Positions 43,149 to 50,871 of a DNA stretch of 64,000 nucleotides are shown in pieces. The notes below the pieces were generated by a model that was not told where the DNA came from, ran no database searches, and was given only the letters and a program-made list of their open reading frames with translations. The position numbers and the translations under genes are program-made. Origin of the DNA: Niabella sp. (GTDB lineage: Bacteria > Bacteroidota > Bacteroidia > Chitinophagales > Chitinophagaceae); assembly GCA_017744715.1 (NCBI GenBank), contig JAGIAT010000010.1, forward strand, positions 124,001-188,000. The letters run 5' to 3'. Every line of letters starts with the position of its first letter. Within the stretch, counting starts at the first letter, position 1.

Positions 43149-44858
43149 CTATAAAACTCCGCGGGGGATGGAATCGATCAGCTTTTTAGTATACGCGCTT
43201 TTCGGGTTTTCATATACGGTTTCTGCAGGCCCGCTCTCTTCGATCCGCCCTTTGTTCATTACAATAATACGGTCGCTGAAATAGCGCACTACCGAAAGAT
43301 CGTGGCTGATGAAGACGATCGTAAAACCAAATTCCTTTTTCAGGTCATTCAGCAGGTTCAGTACCTGGGCCTGTACGCTTACATCCAGGGCGGAGACCGA
43401 TTCATCGCAGATAATAAAAGAAGGTTGCAGCGCCAATGCCCGGGCAATCACAATCCGCTGACGTTGTCCGCCACTGAATTCATGCGGGTACCGGTGGTAA
43501 TGTTCGGGAAGCAATCCTACCTTCTGCAGGAGGATTTCCACTCTTTTTTTTCTTGCCGCTGCGTCCGGCTCTATATGATGTACTTTCAGCGGCTCCTCAA
43601 TAGCCAGTCCGATCTTCTTTCTGGGATTTAATGATGAATAGGGATCCTGAAAAATAATCTGCAATTGTTTCCGCAATCCGCGCAGCGCCGCTTTTCCAAA
43701 CAACACCATATCTTTTTCCCGGTAAATGATTTTGCCGGAGGTGGAAGGTACCAGCTGCAGCAGCGTGCGGCCTAATGTTGTTTTTCCGCAACCACTTTCG
43801 CCTACCAGCCCCAGTGTTTCGTTTTCAAAGATCTCAAAGCTCACCTCGTTCACCGCCTTTGTATAGCGGAGTGGCTTCCCCAGCCAGTTGCGTTCACGGG
43901 GAAACCACACGGAAAGCTGTTCCACTTTTATCAGACAGTTTGCCGCAGCAACAGCCTCCGGTTTTGAAACGGGCACAAGCACCGGTGCCGGAGATTGCTT
44001 CGCCGGTGTTCCCATAAAATCGCTGACCACCGGAAGCCGGGTACCTTTTTGATGATTCACCGGCCTGCAGGCCAGCAGTGCCCGGGTATACGGATGCCCG
44101 GGATTGCGGAAAAGCTGTTCCACCGAGCCCTCCTCCACGATTTCCCCTTTATACAATACAACAGCCCGGTCCGCAATTTCTGCCACCACACCCAGGTCAT
44201 GTGTAATAAAGATCACGCCCATACCGGTTTCCTGTTGCAATTCCTTAATCAGGTGCAGCACTGTTTTCTGTACCGTTACATCAAGGGCTGTCGTGGGCTC
44301 ATCGCAAATCAGCAGCCGGGGCTTGCAGCACATCGCCATGGCGATCATCACCCGTTGCTTTTGCCCGCCGCTGAGCTGATGCGGATAGCGGTTGTAAATA
44401 GCCGCCGGCTCCGGCAACTGCACCCGTTCAAACCATTGTATTGCCCGCAACCGGGCGTCTTCCTTTGTTGCCCCTGTATGGATCCGGATGGCCTCGGCTA
44501 CCTGGTTGCCACAGGTGTATACCGGGTTCAGGGAGGTCATCGGTTCCTGGAAGATCATGGAAATAGCATTGCCCCTGATCGCCTGCAGCGACTCCCTGCT
44601 TTGCTGCAGCAGGTTAACAGCGCTGCCGTCCTCTGCATAATACAGGATGGATCCCGCCACATAGTTCACCGGCGGAGCGGGGATGAGTTGCAGCACCGAC
44701 AGGGAGGTGACCGATTTACCGGATCCCGATTCACCCACCAGTGCCACAATTTCGTTTGAATGTACTGTTACTGAAATCTGTTTCAGCGCATGATTTACGG
44801 TTGCTCCCGAAACAAAATCCACACTCAGATCCCGGATCTCCAACAAAGGCTGCTGCAT
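43149..44858 (-). CDS. Fused dipeptide/oligopeptide ABC transporter ATPase (DppD-DppF type)
   Basis: A 569-residue protein with two complete ATP-binding cassettes. Cassette 1: Walker A GESGSGKS at 42-49, signature LSGGQKQR, Walker B LLICDEPTTALD. Cassette 2: Walker A GESGCGKT at 353-360, signature FSGGQRQR near 461, Walker B FIICDESVSALD (Ser replaces the common Pro). Both end with the oligopeptide-type C-terminal extension (NPGHPYTRALLACRP; NPKSAYTKKLIDSIP). It would drive a DppBC-like permease, yet no permease or binding protein is nearby. It is coupled to the preceding lipoprotein gene: stop and start overlap as TAATG at 44858. Confidence 0.94.
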   Translation of the reverse strand: MQQPLLEIRDLSVDFVSGATVNHALKQISVTVHSNEIVALVGESGSGKSVTSLSVLQLIPAPPVNYVAGSILYYAEDGSAVNLLQQSRESLQAIRGNAISMIFQEPMTSLNPVYTCGNQVAEAIRIHTGATKEDARLRAIQWFERVQLPEPAAIYNRYPHQLSGGQKQRVMIAMAMCCKPRLLICDEPTTALDVTVQKTVLHLIKELQQETGMGVIFITHDLGVVAEIADRAVVLYKGEIVEEGSVEQLFRNPGHPYTRALLACRPVNHQKGTRLPVVSDFMGTPAKQSPAPVLVPVSKPEAVAAANCLIKVEQLSVWFPRERNWLGKPLRYTKAVNEVSFEIFENETLGLVGESGCGKTTLGRTLLQLVPSTSGKIIYREKDMVLFGKAALRGLRKQLQIIFQDPYSSLNPRKKIGLAIEEPLKVHHIEPDAAARKKRVEILLQKVGLLPEHYHRYPHEFSGGQRQRIVIARALALQPSFIICDESVSALDVSVQAQVLNLLNDLKKEFGFTIVFISHDLSVVRYFSDRIIVMNKGRIEESGPAETVYENPKSAYTKKLIDSIPRGVL

Positions 44859-45244
44859 TACTGGATCACTTTAATATTGAGCTTCCTGCCGGGGGTTGGA
44901 TAAAAAGCCATGCATACGGCACACTTCGAATCTTTTTCTGCGGGAACAATCTCAAAATAAAACGTATCCCCCTCTTTTATATTCGAGGGAAAATTACAGG
45001 GATTGCTGATGCCGAAGGCTTTCCAGTAGGTTTTGTTGGTTTGGGGATTGGTCCAGGTGGCTTCTACCAGTGCAGGATTTACCCTTCCTTCAATAACAGA
45101 AAAGGTATAATTGGAACACATGCCTGCTACTTCAAACCGCGCTTTCAGCCTGGCGCTTCCGCCTTTTGAAGCTTTGGAAGAACAGGCAGCAAATGCCTGG
45201 AGCACCACTACCAGAATCATCAATCCGGATAAAGTTTTTTTCAT
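44858..45244 (-). CDS. Small secreted lipoprotein, paralogue of the frameshifted 29.3-29.7 kb gene
   Basis: A 128-residue lipoprotein with leader MKKTLSGLMILVVVLQAFAAC (Cys 21). The folded part has VAGMCSNYTFSVIEG, VEATWTNPQTNKTYWKAFG, SNIKEGDTFYFEIVP, and CAVCMAFYPTPGRKLNIKVIQ, with a conserved CxxC. It shares these blocks with the broken gene at 29256-29737, so the genome holds at least two copies of this unnamed family. Its stop overlaps the ABC ATPase start by one base. The function is unknown; the CxxC could be a disulfide or metal site. A link with import is suggested only by position. Confidence 0.82.
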   Translation of the reverse strand: MKKTLSGLMILVVVLQAFAACSSKASKGGSARLKARFEVAGMCSNYTFSVIEGRVNPALVEATWTNPQTNKTYWKAFGISNPCNFPSNIKEGDTFYFEIVPAEKDSKCAVCMAFYPTPGRKLNIKVIQ

Positions 45245-45254
45245 ATATTTTTTT

Positions 45255-46025
45255 TTAAAAACGCAGATGCCGTACCGTTTGACCGTTATTGATCAGCTGT
45301 TTCAGCGAATCGATGCCGATCCGGAGATGGTTCTCCACATATTTTGCCGTTACTTTTTTATCACTCTCAGCCGTCTTTACTCCATCCGGAATCATGGGCT
45401 GGTCGCTAACCAGCAAGAGGGCCCCGGTGGGGATCTTATTGTAAAAACCGACGGTAAAAATGGTGGCCGTTTCCATATCCACCGCATAGGCGCGGATCCG
45501 CTGCAGGTAGGTTTTAAATTCCTCATCGTGCTCCCAAACGCGGCGGTTGGTTGTGTAAACGGTACCGGTCCAATAATCGGTTTTAGCCTCGCGGATGGTG
45601 GTACTTACGGCTTTCTGCAACGCAAACGCCGGCAGTGCCGGCACTTCGCGCGGAAAATAATCATCTGAAGTACCTTCTCCCCTGATGGCGGCAATCGGCA
45701 ATATAAGATCGCCAACGTTGTTCCGTTTTTTTAACCCGCCGCATTTACCCAGGAATAATACAGCCTTGGGAGCTATGGCCGTCAGCAGGTCCATCACGGT
45801 GGCGGCTGTAGGACTGCCCATCCCGAAATTAATGATGGTAATATCGCCGGCTGTGGCACATTGCATGGGTTTATCGAGCCCTATCACTTCCACGTTGTTC
45901 CACTCTGCAAACAGCTTTACATAGTTGCCGAAATTCGTCAGTAAAATATATTCGCCAAAATTCTTCAAACTCTCTCCTGTATACCGGGGCAGCCAGTTCT
46001 TAACAATTTCAGATTTTGTTTTCAT
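45255..46025 (-). CDS. amn: AMP nucleosidase
   Basis: A 256-residue purine phosphorylase-fold enzyme that splits AMP into adenine and ribose 5-phosphate. The start at 46025 (MKTKSEIVKNWLPRYTG) fits the short Bacteroidota form, which lacks the long N-terminal domain of the E. coli enzyme; an ATG 63 nt upstream overlaps the toxin gene and is rejected. Signatures are ITIINFGMGSPTAATVMDLL, FLGKCGGLKKRNNVGDLILP and AVDMETATIFTVG with the catalytic end LLLVSDQPM. It lies 37 nt after the RelE-like toxin gene. Confidence 0.92.
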   Translation of the reverse strand: MKTKSEIVKNWLPRYTGESLKNFGEYILLTNFGNYVKLFAEWNNVEVIGLDKPMQCATAGDITIINFGMGSPTAATVMDLLTAIAPKAVLFLGKCGGLKKRNNVGDLILPIAAIRGEGTSDDYFPREVPALPAFALQKAVSTTIREAKTDYWTGTVYTTNRRVWEHDEEFKTYLQRIRAYAVDMETATIFTVGFYNKIPTGALLLVSDQPMIPDGVKTAESDKKVTAKYVENHLRIGIDSLKQLINNGQTVRHLRF

Positions 46026-46062
46026 TGCGTTTTTGTTTTGCGGTCGGACATTAAAAACAAAC

Positions 46063-46317
46063 TTAGTCTTCAAATGAATAAAACTCATTATGAAGAAACT
46101 GTCCGATCGTTGCCGTATCTCCTTTTACTTTCATCGCGATGCGACTATTGTCGATAAAAATTTTATACTTACCTTTCTTATAAAACCGGATACCCTGTAT
46201 CTCTAACGGGTCTTCCGCAACTTTCAACTGCTGGTATATTTTGCGGAATTTCAGCTGAAAATCGAGCGGACATCTTACCAGGTGCTCCATAAAATAGGTC
46301 TCAATCACTACGACCAT
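46063..46317 (-). CDS. Putative RelE/ParE-superfamily toxin
   Basis: An 84-residue protein, ending IRFYKKGKYKIFIDNSRIAMKVKGDTATIGQFLHNEFYSFED. The strand order and the RI-x-K-VK phrase look like a RelE/ParE-type mRNA interferase or gyrase-poison fold, but no family-defining residue can be confirmed by eye. It overlaps the preceding small helix-turn-helix gene by 10 nt, the normal arrangement of an antitoxin-toxin operon. Confidence 0.6.
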   Translation of the reverse strand: MVVVIETYFMEHLVRCPLDFQLKFRKIYQQLKVAEDPLEIQGIRFYKKGKYKIFIDNSRIAMKVKGDTATIGQFLHNEFYSFED

Positions 46318-46598
46318 CCCATTCTTTTTTCAAATGTCGCTGAGTCTACCGTATTGCCGGGAAAGCAACGTTCAAATACTAACTCATCCAAATAGGTTGT
46401 TACGTCTTCATTTGAAATGGTTTTTAAAATTTTCTCAACCTCGTCGGCCGTCCAGCTTCCCCGTTGTTTTTTATTTGAAAAGTTGCCTGGCTGCATACCT
46501 AATTTCTTTGCAACATATTCATTCTTATATCCCGAAATATCAATTATATGCGGCAGTTCTTTTAACAAAAGCCTGTAACTATGTACAACATCAATCAT
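46308..46598 (-). CDS. Putative HTH antitoxin paired with the RelE-like toxin
   Basis: A 96-residue protein from ATG 46598 (MIDVVHSYRLLLKELP; a start at 46610 is also possible). It contains a short helix-turn-helix (YKNEYVAKKLGMQPGNFSNKKQRGSWTADEVEKILKTI, about residues 24-61) of the Xre type. It is upstream of and overlaps the toxin-like gene. A TATTTTTG element lies 7 or 19 nt upstream. The antitoxin is expected to bind the toxin and repress the operon. Confidence 0.6.
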   Translation of the reverse strand: MIDVVHSYRLLLKELPHIIDISGYKNEYVAKKLGMQPGNFSNKKQRGSWTADEVEKILKTISNEDVTTYLDELVFERCFPGNTVDSATFEKRMGWS

Positions 46599-46617
46599 AT
46601 TGCATACCATTTACTCT

Positions 46618-46625
46618 CAAAAATA
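46618..46625 (-). promoter_or_regulatory. Putative -7 promoter element of the toxin-antitoxin operon (TATTTTTG)
   Basis: Exact TAnnTTTG match on the minus strand; it ends 7 nt before the ATG at 46610 and 19 nt before that at 46598. Confidence 0.5.
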
Positions 46626-46716
46626 ATAATTTTTTTCTACATTTTAAATACTTTTTAACCAATTAAAACACACCGTCAAATGGAGTTCTTTTTACAGGTT
46701 TCAATAGCGAAACCAT

Positions 46717-46724
46717 TATTTTTG
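46717..46724 (+). promoter_or_regulatory. Putative -7 promoter element for the HsdR-N gene (TATTTTTG)
   Basis: Exact TAnnTTTG match ending 5 nt before the ATG at 46730; a leaderless mRNA is predicted. Confidence 0.5.
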
Positions 46725-46729
46725 GATCC

Positions 46730-47176
46730 ATGATACGCATTCAATACCCGGAACCTGAGTTTAAGATCGAAACCCGCAATGGCCAGCCGCATATTTTTGA
46801 TGCCTTGCGGAAAAAATGGCTGCTGCTCCAGGATGAAGAATGGATCCGTCAGAACTTCATCCATTATTTATTGCAGGGGATGCGTTATCCTAAAACACTG
46901 ATCGCCCTGGAAAAGGAGATCCGGCTGGGGGAACTGAAAAAGCGGTTCGACATCCTTGTTTATGATCCGGAACACCGTCCCTGGATGCTGATTGAGTGTA
47001 AGGCCGGGCAGGTACTGCTAAATGATGCAGTACTCAACCAGGTATTGCGGTATCACATTGTATTGCCGGCACAATACCTGGTTATTACCAATGGAAACCT
47101 TACCTATGGCTGGAAAAAAGAAGCCGGTGGCTTAACGCCCATCGACAGGCTACCGGAATTTTTCGCTCACCACTAG
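46730..47176 (+). CDS. Orphan type I restriction HsdR N-terminal-like nuclease domain protein
   Basis: A 148-residue protein made of little more than the N-terminal nuclease fold of type I restriction R subunits (HSDR_N_2). PD-(D/E)xK-type residues are visible: D74 in KRFDILVYD, E89 and K91 in MLIECKAG, and a conserved later strand YLVITNGNLTYGWK. There is no helicase, methylase or specificity gene near it. In Bacteroidota this stand-alone form is common and its function is unknown; a repair nuclease is one idea. It overlaps the convergent hydroxyacyl-CoA dehydrogenase by 27 nt. Confidence 0.83.
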   Translation: MIRIQYPEPEFKIETRNGQPHIFDALRKKWLLLQDEEWIRQNFIHYLLQGMRYPKTLIALEKEIRLGELKKRFDILVYDPEHRPWMLIECKAGQVLLNDAVLNQVLRYHIVLPAQYLVITNGNLTYGWKKEAGGLTPIDRLPEFFAHH

Positions 47177-48040
47177 TTCCTTGCTGCCCGCGCTATAGGT
47201 GTAAAATCCCTCACCGGTTTTAACGCCCAACCGGCCTGAAGTAACCATATTTACGAGCAAAGGACAGGGTGCATATTTGGGATTTCCAAATCCCTTGTAC
47301 AATACGTTTAAAATAGACAGGCATACATCCAACCCGATAAAATCCGCCAGCTGCAACGGCCCCATCGGATGTGCCATCCCCAGCTTCATAATGGTATCGA
47401 TGGCTTCCACACCGGCAACCCCTTCATACAAACTATACACCGCTTCGTTAATCATCGGCATCAGGATGCGGTTGGCAATAAAACCGGGATAATCATTGGC
47501 CAGGGCCGGCACCTTACCCAGCTCCTTACTGAGCGCTACGATAAGTGCCGTTACCTCCGCGCTGGTTGCATACCCGTTAATCACCTCAACCAGCTTCATC
47601 ACCGGAACCGGGTTCATAAAATGCAAGCCGATCACCTGCGCCGGCCGGTTGGTAACGGATGCGATTTTTGTAACCGAAATGGAAGACGTATTGGTAGCCA
47701 GGATGCACCCCTGTGGTGCGGCCGCATCGATCTTTTTAAACAGCTCCAGCTTTATTGCTTCATTTTCCGTAGCCGCCTCCACCACCAGGTGGGCTTCTGC
47801 CACACCTTTTTGCAGATCCGTTTCCAGGGTAATTTGCTGTAATGTTTCCTGCTTTTGCAGCGCCGTAATGATCCCCTTTGCCAGCTGCCGGTCCAGGTTC
47901 TTTTCAATCGTCTGAAGCGCTTTATTCAACGGCTCCGCGGCAATGTCGATCAATACCACTTTATACCCGCTCTGCGCAAATACATGTGCAATCCCGTTTC
48001 CCATCGTGCCGGCGCCAATAACTGAAACATTTTTGATCAT
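47150..48040 (-). CDS. 3-hydroxybutyryl-CoA/3-hydroxyacyl-CoA dehydrogenase
   Basis: A 296-residue NAD-dependent dehydrogenase acting on short-chain 3-hydroxyacyl-CoA. NAD fold GAGTMGNGIAHVF at 9-21; catalytic-site region VIGLHFMNPVPVMKLVEVI with its His; Asn-containing NDYPGFIANRILMPMINEA; and the C-terminal MAHPMGPLQLADFIGLDVCL. It belongs to the stand-alone, non-fused type (Hbd/PaaH). No other beta-oxidation gene is adjacent. The gene starts 17 nt after the DUF3667 gene on the same strand. Confidence 0.93.
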   Translation of the reverse strand: MIKNVSVIGAGTMGNGIAHVFAQSGYKVVLIDIAAEPLNKALQTIEKNLDRQLAKGIITALQKQETLQQITLETDLQKGVAEAHLVVEAATENEAIKLELFKKIDAAAPQGCILATNTSSISVTKIASVTNRPAQVIGLHFMNPVPVMKLVEVINGYATSAEVTALIVALSKELGKVPALANDYPGFIANRILMPMINEAVYSLYEGVAGVEAIDTIMKLGMAHPMGPLQLADFIGLDVCLSILNVLYKGFGNPKYAPCPLLVNMVTSGRLGVKTGEGFYTYSAGSKELVVSEKFR

Positions 48041-48057
48041 AAGGTCGTTTTAAAAAT

Positions 48058-49215
48058 TTAATGCAAGGTGTAAAAGGAATAAAGGACCAGTCCCAGTAAA
48101 AATGCCAGTATCAATGCCACATTAATGATAAAAAGCGCAAAACCTTTCAGTCGAGATACCCTTTTTCGTTCGCCATAAACCCTGCTATGCGCCCTGAAAA
48201 AATAGAAAAAGGAATAGCCGGCCGCAACCATAATGATGCTCACCTCAATGGTTTTTGTCAATGTGCTTGCTCCCGCTAAACCGCTGAAGAATAAAACAAA
48301 ATACAGCAATGTCACCAACAGCAGTAAAAAACAGAAATAGTGCAGGGTAAAAATACCATGATCAAAGAACCACCATTTCTTTTTACCGTGGAACAGCCAG
48401 AGGAAGAAGGCAAACAAGGGCATGTACAGGAAGAGCGCCTTGGGAATATTGTGGATGAAAGATTCCCGCACCCGTTCACTGATCTGGGTATTCGTGTACC
48501 CGTATTCCCAAAGCTCTAAATGCTTTTTTGCAAACAGGTAATCCATTTTGCTCATTTTTTTTCCAGGAATTTTCCGTACAGAATCCAGTTGGGCAATAGA
48601 ATGCACTCCTTTGGGAACATTACCGCCTCCGATATTAATAACGGAACCTGACCTATTAAAATTAGTGGTGTCGGCCCTCAAATCATTAAGCCCCCTTATT
48701 TCATCCGCAAGATCTTGCTCTATCTCTTCAAGTGCGTCTCTGAGCCGTTCTTCATAAACAGCCGTTGTATCACCTGTTAGGCCTTGCGGTGTTGCGATTA
48801 GGCGGCCCAAGCTGTCCTTTGCTTTTTTCAGGGTTTCGATACCTGTTACCAGCTCCTGTTCTCGTTCTTTAAACGTCTTTGGTTTTGCTTTATCGTGGTT
48901 GGAGAATAAAAAAACAGGCAATAAAAAGGTGATAAAATTCAAAAATATATACAGACGCACCGGCGGCACATACCGCATTCTTCTCCCGGTCAGGAATTCT
49001 TTGGTGAGCCGCCCCGGGTGAAAAAGCAGGAATTTTATTGTTTTCCAGAATTTACCGTCATAGTGTGTAAGGTCTTCAAAAAAATGCGTAAAAAGATAGT
49101 GAAAGGGTTGTCTTGGTTCGATGTTCTCCTGACCACAATGGGAACAAAAGTGTTCTTTCACCTGATGGCCGCAATTAAGGCAGGTGGTTTCTTTTCTGAG
49201 TTTGTGGCCCGACAT
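48058..49215 (-). CDS. DUF3667 family membrane protein
   Basis: A 385-residue protein. The N-terminus is a zinc ribbon (CLNCGHQVKEHFCSHCGQ, two CxxC pairs), followed by FHYLFTHFFEDLTHYDGKFWKTIKFLL, listed here as residues about 38-64, and HPGRLTKEFLTGRRMRYVPPVRLYIF, which together are the DUF3667 hallmark. A helix FLNFITFLLPVFLF, a long acidic helical segment and four further membrane helices follow. Its function is not known. Confidence 0.88.
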   Translation of the reverse strand: MSGHKLRKETTCLNCGHQVKEHFCSHCGQENIEPRQPFHYLFTHFFEDLTHYDGKFWKTIKFLLFHPGRLTKEFLTGRRMRYVPPVRLYIFLNFITFLLPVFLFSNHDKAKPKTFKEREQELVTGIETLKKAKDSLGRLIATPQGLTGDTTAVYEERLRDALEEIEQDLADEIRGLNDLRADTTNFNRSGSVINIGGGNVPKGVHSIAQLDSVRKIPGKKMSKMDYLFAKKHLELWEYGYTNTQISERVRESFIHNIPKALFLYMPLFAFFLWLFHGKKKWWFFDHGIFTLHYFCFLLLLVTLLYFVLFFSGLAGASTLTKTIEVSIIMVAAGYSFFYFFRAHSRVYGERKRVSRLKGFALFIINVALILAFLLGLVLYSFYTLH

Positions 49216-49325
49216 TTATTTTTTAGAGCAAGATAATCAAAAATGAGAAAAGCAGGGATTCCCTGCACTCTATATTTCCCCGCAACAGGCACTATATCCG
49301 GCTTTGCGCATCGCGATTTTTACTG

Positions 49326-49333
49326 TAGGTTTG
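49326..49333 (+). promoter_or_regulatory. Putative -7 promoter element for the barnase gene (TAGGTTTG)
   Basis: Exact TAnnTTTG match ending 23 nt before the ATG at 49357. Confidence 0.45.
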
Positions 49334-49356
49334 CCTTGCGGATCAAAGCAATAAAA

Positions 49357-49839
49357 ATGCGAAAACAAAACAGGTGGCTGGTGTTACTGCTGGCAGGTGT
49401 CATTGTTCTGGGATATTTCTGGTGTGAACACCGGAATACCAAAGCCCCGGCGCAGTCTCCGGCAGTATCGCATGGGCCAGCCAGGCCGAACCCTCAGCCG
49501 CAGGCCGGTATCGGAACGCTCACCAGCGAAGCAGTTGTGGTACCATATATAAAAAAAACAGGACAGCTCCCTGATTGTTATATTACCAAACAGGATGCCC
49601 GTAAAAAAGGATGGATCGCTGCGGAGGGCAATCTTTGCGAAGTACTTCCGGGAAGAGCCATTGGCGGGGATATTTTTACCAACCGGCAAAAAGTGCTGCC
49701 CTCAAAAAGTGGCAGAACCTGGTACGAGGCCGATTTAAACTTTACCTGTGGCCGGCGCAATGCTGACCGGGTATTATTTTCGAGCGATCGCCTGGTTTTT
49801 GTAACAAAAGATCATTACCAAACATTTGAGGAAAAATAA
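49357..49839 (+). CDS. Barnase-family ribonuclease, exported
   Basis: A 160-residue protein. I start it at 49357 (MRKQNRWLVLLLAG), since this gives a hydrophobic leader (8-21) before a Pro-rich linker (27-48). The final 92 residues match barnase closely: GQLPDCYITKQDARKKGW, EGNLCEVLPGRAIGGDIF, SGRTWYEADLN, and the catalytic residues E124, R134, R138 and H153 correspond to barnase E73, R83, R87 and H102. It should cut RNA. The leader may release it or hold it at the membrane. The barstar gene begins 6 nt later, so toxin and inhibitor are co-expressed. Confidence 0.92.
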   Translation: MRKQNRWLVLLLAGVIVLGYFWCEHRNTKAPAQSPAVSHGPARPNPQPQAGIGTLTSEAVVVPYIKKTGQLPDCYITKQDARKKGWIAAEGNLCEVLPGRAIGGDIFTNRQKVLPSKSGRTWYEADLNFTCGRRNADRVLFSSDRLVFVTKDHYQTFEEK

Positions 49840-49844
49840 AGGAT

Positions 49845-50123
49845 ATGAACACAATCATTTTTGATTTCGACAGGATCGGTACGGAGGAAGACTTTTACAA
49901 AACGGCGGTAAAGCAACTGGCGCTCCCCGAATTCTTTGGTAATAACCTGGATGCCCTCTACGATGTGCTTACGGGCGCTATTGAACTTCCGGTTACCATC
50001 CGGTTTGTAAACTTATCACTGGGTCAGCTGGAAAAATTTGATGCCATCATTGCAGTATTTGAGGATGCCGCCGCTGCGCTGGAGGATGCACTCATCTTTG
50101 AATACTATCTCCAAAAACCTTAA
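49845..50123 (+). CDS. Barstar-family ribonuclease inhibitor
   Basis: A 92-residue cytoplasmic protein with no leader. LALPEFFGNNLDALYD (residues 26-40) is the barstar interface: D36 and D40 match barstar D35 and D39, and F30/F31 replace its Tyr. The rest follows the barstar fold (LTGAIELPVTIRFVNL and a C-terminal helix-strand). It should bind and neutralise the adjacent barnase before export. The order toxin-then-inhibitor is opposite to that of most toxin-antitoxin pairs, as in Bacillus barnase/barstar loci that are separate genes. Confidence 0.9.
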   Translation: MNTIIFDFDRIGTEEDFYKTAVKQLALPEFFGNNLDALYDVLTGAIELPVTIRFVNLSLGQLEKFDAIIAVFEDAAAALEDALIFEYYLQKP

Positions 50124-50128
50124 CCCGC

Positions 50129-50767
50129 TTATTTATTCTTAAAATCGCCCCGCTTCCAGGATTTAATAAATTCGGACCAGGCTGCAGGGTTAAAGATATT
50201 CATGGGCGGTATCTGCCCCTGGTAACGTGCTTTCTGGGAGATCATATTCAGCTGCATATTGGTTACTTCCCGCCCGTCATAAGCTGTTTTCTTCAACATG
50301 GCACGCTGCATTTCCTTTGTATTATTTTTCCGGATGATCTCCATTTCGTCATCCGCTACCCGCACATTTACAAAATCACGGGCAAACTGTTCCGGCGTAG
50401 GCCGGGGTCGGATAATGGCCGCAGGCAGGTATACCGTGTCTTCCGTCATTAATACCACCATATTATACTGATTGCCTTCCAGGTCACGAGGAATGGGCTT
50501 TATAATCGGTTTATAGGTGACGTGTGAAAATTCAATCTGATCGCCTTTGAGTACCGCAATCGAAAAAACCCCGTCGCTGTTGGTAATGGTACCGCGTGCA
50601 GAGCCTTTTACCGTAACGCTAACGGAAGGGATCCCGTACAGGCTGTCGGAAGACATTACGATCCCAAAAAGCTGGATCACCGAATCACGTGCCTTCTCAA
50701 ACTGGGCATTTGCAGTTGATGGGATGATAAATAATAAAACAATAACCGGTATGATTATTTTCTTCAC
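50129..50767 (-). CDS. Exported protein with carboxypeptidase-regulatory-like domain
   Basis: A 212-residue protein from a GTG at 50767, with signal peptide MKKIIIPVIVLLFIIPSTANA. Residues about 34-115 form a beta-sandwich like those preceding TonB receptors (QLFGIVMSSDSLYGIPSVSV, GTITNSDGVFSIAVLKGDQIEFS). The C-terminal part is charged and helical, ending KSWKRGDFKNK, with no receptor barrel. It converges with barstar, the two stops 5 nt apart. A -7 box lies 5 nt before the GTG. The function is unknown; a periplasmic or outer-membrane helper is likely. Confidence 0.8.
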   Translation of the reverse strand: MKKIIIPVIVLLFIIPSTANAQFEKARDSVIQLFGIVMSSDSLYGIPSVSVTVKGSARGTITNSDGVFSIAVLKGDQIEFSHVTYKPIIKPIPRDLEGNQYNMVVLMTEDTVYLPAAIIRPRPTPEQFARDFVNVRVADDEMEIIRKNNTKEMQRAMLKKTAYDGREVTNMQLNMISQKARYQGQIPPMNIFNPAAWSEFIKSWKRGDFKNK

Positions 50768-50772
50768 AGCCT

Positions 50773-50780
50773 CAAATTTA
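50773..50780 (-). promoter_or_regulatory. Putative -7 promoter element (TAAATTTG) just before a GTG start
   Basis: The minus strand reads TAAATTTG, five bases, then the GTG at 50767. This again predicts a leaderless mRNA. Confidence 0.5.
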
Positions 50781-50825
50781 AGTAACGATTTGTAAATAAG
50801 ACAACAAAATGCCCAATAGGATGTT

Positions 50826-50833
50826 TAACTTTG
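50826..50833 (+). promoter_or_regulatory. Putative -7 promoter element for mrp (TAACTTTG)
   Basis: Exact match, ending 38 nt before the ATG at 50872. It lies inside the longer in-frame extension starting at 50809, which supports the shorter start. Confidence 0.5.
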
Positions 50834-50871
50834 CGGATTGTAGTGAATTTAACATAAGCTTTAGTAAAAAA

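Noticed and set aside
43995..44759. 254-codon frame opposite the ABC ATPase
   Set aside because: It is the antisense of a clearly coding, motif-rich gene and shows no domain of its own.
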